In this document: positions 5,365 through 8,603 of the stretch, piece after piece
Numbering within the stretch: the stretch's first letter is position 1
How the letters are laid out: each line of letters starts with the position of its first letter
Source of the DNA: Gammaproteobacteria bacterium
Lineage (GTDB): Bacteria; Pseudomonadota; Gammaproteobacteria; GRL18
Assembly: GCA_030632625.1 (NCBI GenBank)
Contig: DAOVUK010000106.1
Location: forward strand, 1 to 8,603
Reading direction: 5' to 3'
DNA: 8,603 bases
The notes under the pieces: generated by a model
What the model was told of the DNA's origin: nothing
What the model saw: the letters and a program-made list of their open reading frames with translations, nothing else
The model's database searches: none
Program-made: the position numbers and the translations under genes

Positions 5365-5394
5365 TTGCAGTAAGTGCTTACTAATCGGTAAAAT
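5365..5394 (+). promoter_or_regulatory. Candidate promoter and dyad upstream of coaBC
   Basis: TTGCAG (5365-5370) and TAAAAT (5389-5394, five of six consensus bases) are 18 bp apart. Transcription would start at or next to the ATG at 5401, giving a leaderless or nearly leaderless coaBC mRNA, consistent with the lack of a good ribosome site there. Inside the spacer is a perfect 6-bp-arm inverted repeat AGTAAG-TG-CTTACT (5369-5382), a plausible operator. Earlier promoters further upstream (for example TATACT at 5347-5352) cannot be excluded. Confidence 0.35.
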
Positions 5395-5400
5395 AGCATT

Positions 5401-6645
5401 ATGTCAGTCGTTAAAAATAAAAATATTATCGTGGGTGTCTGTGGTGGAATAGCTGCCTACAAATCTGCTGAATTAGTGCGTTTGTTAATTAAGCAGGGTG
5501 CGCAGGTGCAGGTTGTGATGACTCATTCTGGCAAAGAATTTGTCACCCCGCTTACTTTTCAGGCACTCTCAGGCCGGGAGGTGCGCAGTGCATTATTTGA
5601 TCTGGACGCTGAAGCTGGAATGGGGCATATTGAACTGGCACGCTGGACTGATTTAATTCTGATTGCACCTGCGACAGCGAACGCCATAGCTAAAATTGCT
5701 CATGGCATGGCAGATGATTTACTGACAACACTGTGCCTGGCGACGAAGGCACCATTATTAATTGCCCCGGCAATGAACCAGCAAATGTGGCGAAATGAAG
5801 CGACACAGGAGAATATTAAGTGTTTATCCCGACGCCGGGCAGTCTCTTTTTGCGGCCCTGCAGAAGGTGAACAGGCGTGTGGTGATATCGGACCCGGCAG
5901 AATGGAGGAGCCTGACAGCTTGTTGAATAGTTGTCTCAGCCTGCTTAGCTCTGCTGCAAAAACTGATTATAAAAAGCAGCGTCTAAAAGGCAAATGCGTT
6001 CTTATTACTGCAGGCCCGACCATAGAAGACATCGATCCGGTTCGTTTTCTCAGTAATCGCAGCAGCGGTAAAATGGGCTATGCTATTACAGAAGCAGCAC
6101 TGAATGAGGGCGCTGATGTGATTTTGGTCAGTGGCCCTAGCGCACTGAATGCACCTGAGAATGCGGAATTATTTCTGGTTCGCAGTGCCCAGCAGATGCA
6201 TGATAAAGTGATGAACTTAATTGATTCAGTCGATATCTTTATTGCAACGGCCGCTGTTGCTGATTATCGTCCGGTCAAAAAGTTTGATACAAAAATTAAA
6301 AAAAATACTGATCAACTCACAATTGAGCTGGTTAAAAATCCGGATATTTTGACTGATGTTGCTGCATTGCCGAATAAACCGGTCAGTATTGGCTTTGCCG
6401 CTGAAACCAATGATGTTGAGTCTTATGCCCTTGATAAATTGCAACGAAAAAATCTGGATATGATCGCAGCCAATAAAGTTGGAGAAACACAAGGTTTTGA
6501 AGCTGATAATAATGAATTACACCTGTATTGGAGAACCGGGCTTGATAAAAAGACCGGGATAAAGTCTAAAAAATTAGCCTATGCCAGTAAAAAACAATTA
6601 GCTGAGCAGTTAATTGATGAAATTGTACTATTATTTGTTAAATAA
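5401..6645 (+). CDS. coaBC: Phosphopantothenoylcysteine decarboxylase / phosphopantothenate-cysteine ligase
   Basis: This encodes 414 residues, the usual length for the bifunctional enzyme (also called Dfp) that makes 4'-phosphopantetheine for coenzyme A. The CoaC half (1-190) is an FMN flavoprotein with GVCGGIAAYKSAELV, catalytic His76, APATANAIAKIAHGMADDLL, IAPAMNQQMW and the substrate-clamp motif GPAEGEQACGDIGPGRM with Cys160. The CoaB half (about 195-414) starts with ITAGPTIEDIDPVRFLSN, followed by RSSGKMGYAI, IATAAVADYRP, VKNPDIL and GFAAETND, covering cysteine ligation with CTP activation. All key residues appear intact. It is cytoplasmic. It is first in an operon with dut (49-base gap) and the PMM/PGM gene, divergent from radC as in E. 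coli. Confidence 0.98.
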   Translation: MSVVKNKNIIVGVCGGIAAYKSAELVRLLIKQGAQVQVVMTHSGKEFVTPLTFQALSGREVRSALFDLDAEAGMGHIELARWTDLILIAPATANAIAKIAHGMADDLLTTLCLATKAPLLIAPAMNQQMWRNEATQENIKCLSRRRAVSFCGPAEGEQACGDIGPGRMEEPDSLLNSCLSLLSSAAKTDYKKQRLKGKCVLITAGPTIEDIDPVRFLSNRSSGKMGYAITEAALNEGADVILVSGPSALNAPENAELFLVRSAQQMHDKVMNLIDSVDIFIATAAVADYRPVKKFDTKIKKNTDQLTIELVKNPDILTDVAALPNKPVSIGFAAETNDVESYALDKLQRKNLDMIAANKVGETQGFEADNNELHLYWRTGLDKKTGIKSKKLAYASKKQLAEQLIDEIVLLFVK

Positions 6646-6694
6646 TCATTAGTTACAAAAAAACAGCATGAAAGTAAAAGGATACCAGTGAGCC

Positions 6695-7150
6695 ATGAAT
6701 GAAGTTGATGTCAAAATACTTGACCCCAGAGTGGGCAAAGAATTCCCAATGCCGGAATATGCGACACATGGCTCAGCAGGAATGGATTTGCGAGCGCTGA
6801 TAGATGAAGAACAGGAACTTTTACCGGGAGAAACACTGCTGATTCCCACTGGTCTTGCCATCCACATTGCCAACAACAATATGGCGGCCGTTATTTTACC
6901 CCGCTCAGGTCTTGGCCATAAGCATGGTATTGTGCTGGGTAATCTGGTCGGTTTAATTGATTCTGATTATCAGGGGCAGCTTTTTGTTTCATGCTGGAAT
7001 CGTGCTAATACCGCTTTTATTATTAAACCGGGTGAGCGTATTGCCCAACTGGTTTTTGTTCCCGTGGTTCAGGCCAACTTTAATCTTGTTGAATCCTTTG
7101 AACAAACTCAACGTGGTGAAGGTGGCTTTGGTCACACAGGCAGTCACTGA
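6695..7150 (+). CDS. dut: dUTP diphosphatase (dUTPase)
   Basis: This encodes 151 residues, the standard length of the homotrimeric bacterial enzyme. It hydrolyses dUTP to dUMP and pyrophosphate, keeping uracil out of DNA and supplying thymidylate synthesis. All five family motifs are visible: SAGMDLRA (27-34), PRSGL (69-73), GLIDSDYQG with catalytic Asp89 (86-94), RIAQLVF (115-121) and the C-terminal P-loop-like [11 protein letters not shown] (140-150). The start [14 protein letters not shown] matches gammaproteobacterial Dut. A ribosome site AAAAGGA (6676-6682) is 12 bases away, a rather long spacing. It lies 49 bases after coaBC and 20 bases before the PMM/PGM gene, so the three are probably cotranscribed. 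Confidence 0.98.
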   Translation: MNEVDVKILDPRVGKEFPMPEYATHGSAGMDLRALIDEEQELLPGETLLIPTGLAIHIANNNMAAVILPRSGLGHKHGIVLGNLVGLIDSDYQGQLFVSCWNRANTAFIIKPGERIAQLVFVPVVQANFNLVESFEQTQRGEGGFGHTGSH

Positions 7151-7170
7151 TACAGGCGGAAACTGATTTT

Positions 7171-8603
7171 ATGAATGCAGTCAAAGACAAAATCCGGGCA
7201 ATGATAAAGAAAGAAACTGCCGAACAACGCAGAGAAAAATTAGATGAACTCCGGGAAAAAAAATTAAAAGATAAGTTATCAAAAGATAAAAAGGAAAAAA
7301 AAGAAGTCCTCCCTGAGGAGGCTGAAAAAAAGAAGCTTATAAAAAACTTCTCCTTTATTTTTGTTTTATTTATTTCGGCTCTGGGTCTGTTTTATGGTGC
7401 CTCCATAAGCAAAGAAAGTGCGCAAAATAAATATCAGCAGCAGCTTGAAGCTAATGCGAAGCAGATGCTTGCCGCACAGCTCAAACAGTCCACTCAAATC
7501 TTAAGAAATAAAACCAGCAATTTTAACTATATTCTTAAAGATGCTGAATATATTAAACACTTCGATTCACCCGCCTGGCAAAGTGTTTTAAAAATAGAGC
7601 TGGAAAGCCGGCTCAGTGAGCGTGCTGTTGTTGAGATCATCCCTGCCGATTTTACTAGTGATGACATCATTGACCACCCTGAAATGGGTTATGGCATTTT
7701 ATCTCTATTAAATGAATTAAAAGAATCCAGCAGTAATAACTCTGACCAGTCTATGAAGATTGAAGTGCATAAGGCTAAAAGTAAAGATGCCAGACTGCTG
7801 TTTATTCAAAAAGTGACTTATAGGGATATTGAACTGAAAAAGGATGTTGTCATTGGTTATATTATGGCCAGGTTACCCCTGGTCTTTATGAAGAAATTGA
7901 TTAAAGATTTCAAATATCAAAGTGGTTATATTGAAATTGTACAACTTTTTTCAGGCAAAGCATCTGTACTGGTAAAAAGAGGTGATTCTTCACTGAAAAG
8001 TATGCCCCTGGTTGTTTCACAAAAGATGCAGAATACGCCATGGACATTTAAATTCTGGACTGCAGAACAGCTCATTGAAACGCCGGTTTCATTATTGTGG
8101 CAGGCAATGGTTTTTTTAGGTTTAGGATCTCTGTCGATTGTCTGTGCATTGCTATTTCTTATTGTGACGCTTAAAAATATCTCCTCAAGACAAAATATTA
8201 CTTTGTCTGAAACAACCAGGAAAAAAGCTAAAATACCTGCAGAAACTCATGATTCTCCTGATGTGATTAAGAGTGAAAAAGTGACAGACCTGATTTTCAC
8301 TAAAAATGGTGGTGTTAGTGTGCAGGGTGACTCTAATAAACAATATCTGCAGAGTGTGACGGATAAAATATTCAGAGCTTATGATATTCGAGGTGTGGTT
8401 GGTAAATGGATTAATGCCGAAATTTTTCAGCTGATTGCTTATGCTATTGCAGCAGAGATGACGGAGCAGCAGCAAACCAAAATTGCCATTGCTTGTGATG
8501 GTCGTAACAGCAGTCCTGAATTAGTTAAGGCACTTATTGATGCCTTACTGGAAAGTGGTATCGATGTGCTTGATATCGGCGCGGTTACCAGTCCTATCCT
8601 GTA
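7171..8603 (+). CDS. algC: Membrane-anchored phosphomannomutase/phosphoglucomutase, partial
   Basis: The frame is open for 477 codons from ATG 7171 and runs off the window end. Residues 1-55 are a very basic, Lys/Glu-rich cytoplasmic helix; 60-78 form a membrane helix (FSFIFVLFISALGLFYGAS); about 80-305 form a periplasmic domain without cysteine pairs that I do not recognise, with the layout of a sensor domain; about 306-334 form a second membrane helix; a polar linker follows. From residue 401 the mutase begins (FRAYDIRG, then IAIACDGRNSSPELV and GAVTSPIL). The catalytic phosphoserine loop and later domains lie beyond the window. The family interconverts mannose-6-P/mannose-1-P and glucose-6-P/glucose-1-P for lipopolysaccharide and exopolysaccharide. 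Long forms with this N-terminal membrane module are known next to coaBC-dut in Pseudomonas and relatives. The start is preceded by a modest GGCGGA (7154-7159), and no better in-frame start exists. Confidence 0.9.
   Translation, partial: MNAVKDKIRAMIKKETAEQRREKLDELREKKLKDKLSKDKKEKKEVLPEEAEKKKLIKNFSFIFVLFISALGLFYGASISKESAQNKYQQQLEANAKQMLAAQLKQSTQILRNKTSNFNYILKDAEYIKHFDSPAWQSVLKIELESRLSERAVVEIIPADFTSDDIIDHPEMGYGILSLLNELKESSSNNSDQSMKIEVHKAKSKDARLLFIQKVTYRDIELKKDVVIGYIMARLPLVFMKKLIKDFKYQSGYIEIVQLFSGKASVLVKRGDSSLKSMPLVVSQKMQNTPWTFKFWTAEQLIETPVSLLWQAMVFLGLGSLSIVCALLFLIVTLKNISSRQNITLSETTRKKAKIPAETHDSPDVIKSEKVTDLIFTKNGGVSVQGDSNKQYLQSVTDKIFRAYDIRGVVGKWINAEIFQLIAYAIAAEMTEQQQTKIAIACDGRNSSPELVKALIDALLESGIDVLDIGAVTSPIL

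Noticed and set aside
6668..6691. Seven-codon mini-ORF (MKVKGYQ) ending just before dut.
   Set aside because: It has no ribosome site of its own and merely contains the dut ribosome site; it is most likely a chance frame.
8185..8475. A 96-codon minus-strand frame near the right end.
   Set aside because: It lies entirely opposite the PMM/PGM coding sequence, has no recognisable motif, and is a shadow frame.
1..8603. CRISPR array, tRNA or rRNA gene, transposase or integrase.
   Set aside because: I looked for regularly spaced direct repeats, tRNA-like arms and recombinase motifs on both strands and saw none.

Overview
The window looks like chromosomal DNA from a moderately AT-rich gammaproteobacterium. 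The main evidence is gene order. Ribosomal proteins L33/L28 (rpmG, rpmB) and radC lie on the minus strand, and coaBC-dut runs divergently on the plus strand, as in Escherichia coli (mutM-rpmG-rpmB-radC / coaBC-dut). Dut is followed by a long membrane-anchored phosphomannomutase/phosphoglucomutase of the type seen next to coaBC-dut in Pseudomonas and relatives. The L28, L33, RadC, CoaBC and Dut sequences are all close to gammaproteobacterial forms. I cannot name a genus.

Layout. Positions 1-261 have no convincing gene. They hold a GC-richer stretch that may be a gene or repeat remnant, then an AT-rich imperfect inverted repeat. A stand-alone NIF3/YqfO-type small domain protein follows (262-582, +, GTG start), then a strong bidirectional terminator (609-644) and a 4 x 8-bp tandem repeat (670-701). 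The rpmB-rpmG operon is at 750-1197 (-). Between rpmB and radC, where E. coli has nothing, are three plus-strand genes: an MlaC/Ttg2D-like secreted lipid-binding protein (1494-2222), a four-helix MotA/TolQ/ExbB-type channel protein (2368-3435), and a single-pass MotB/ZorB/ExbD-like protein with a long coiled-coil stalk (3471-4571). RadC (4582-5256, -) converges on this cluster with a 10-bp gap. CoaBC, Dut and the truncated PMM/PGM (5401-8603, +) form an apparent operon for coenzyme A synthesis, dUTP removal and sugar-phosphate supply.

The most interesting part is the two-gene motor. Its channel subunit has the paired pore helices of the MotA/ExbB/TolQ superfamily. Its partner has a transmembrane helix with one buried Asp, then about 230 residues of coiled coil that start with four 14-residue repeats, then an ExbD/TolR-like rather than OmpA-like C-terminal domain. 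This fits a proton-driven 5:2-type rotary motor with a long periplasmic stalk and unknown output. An upstream MlaC-like gene on the same strand suggests, but does not prove, a role in envelope lipid traffic. A terminator-like hairpin separates the two, and an 18-bp stem-loop sits in the mlaC-like leader.
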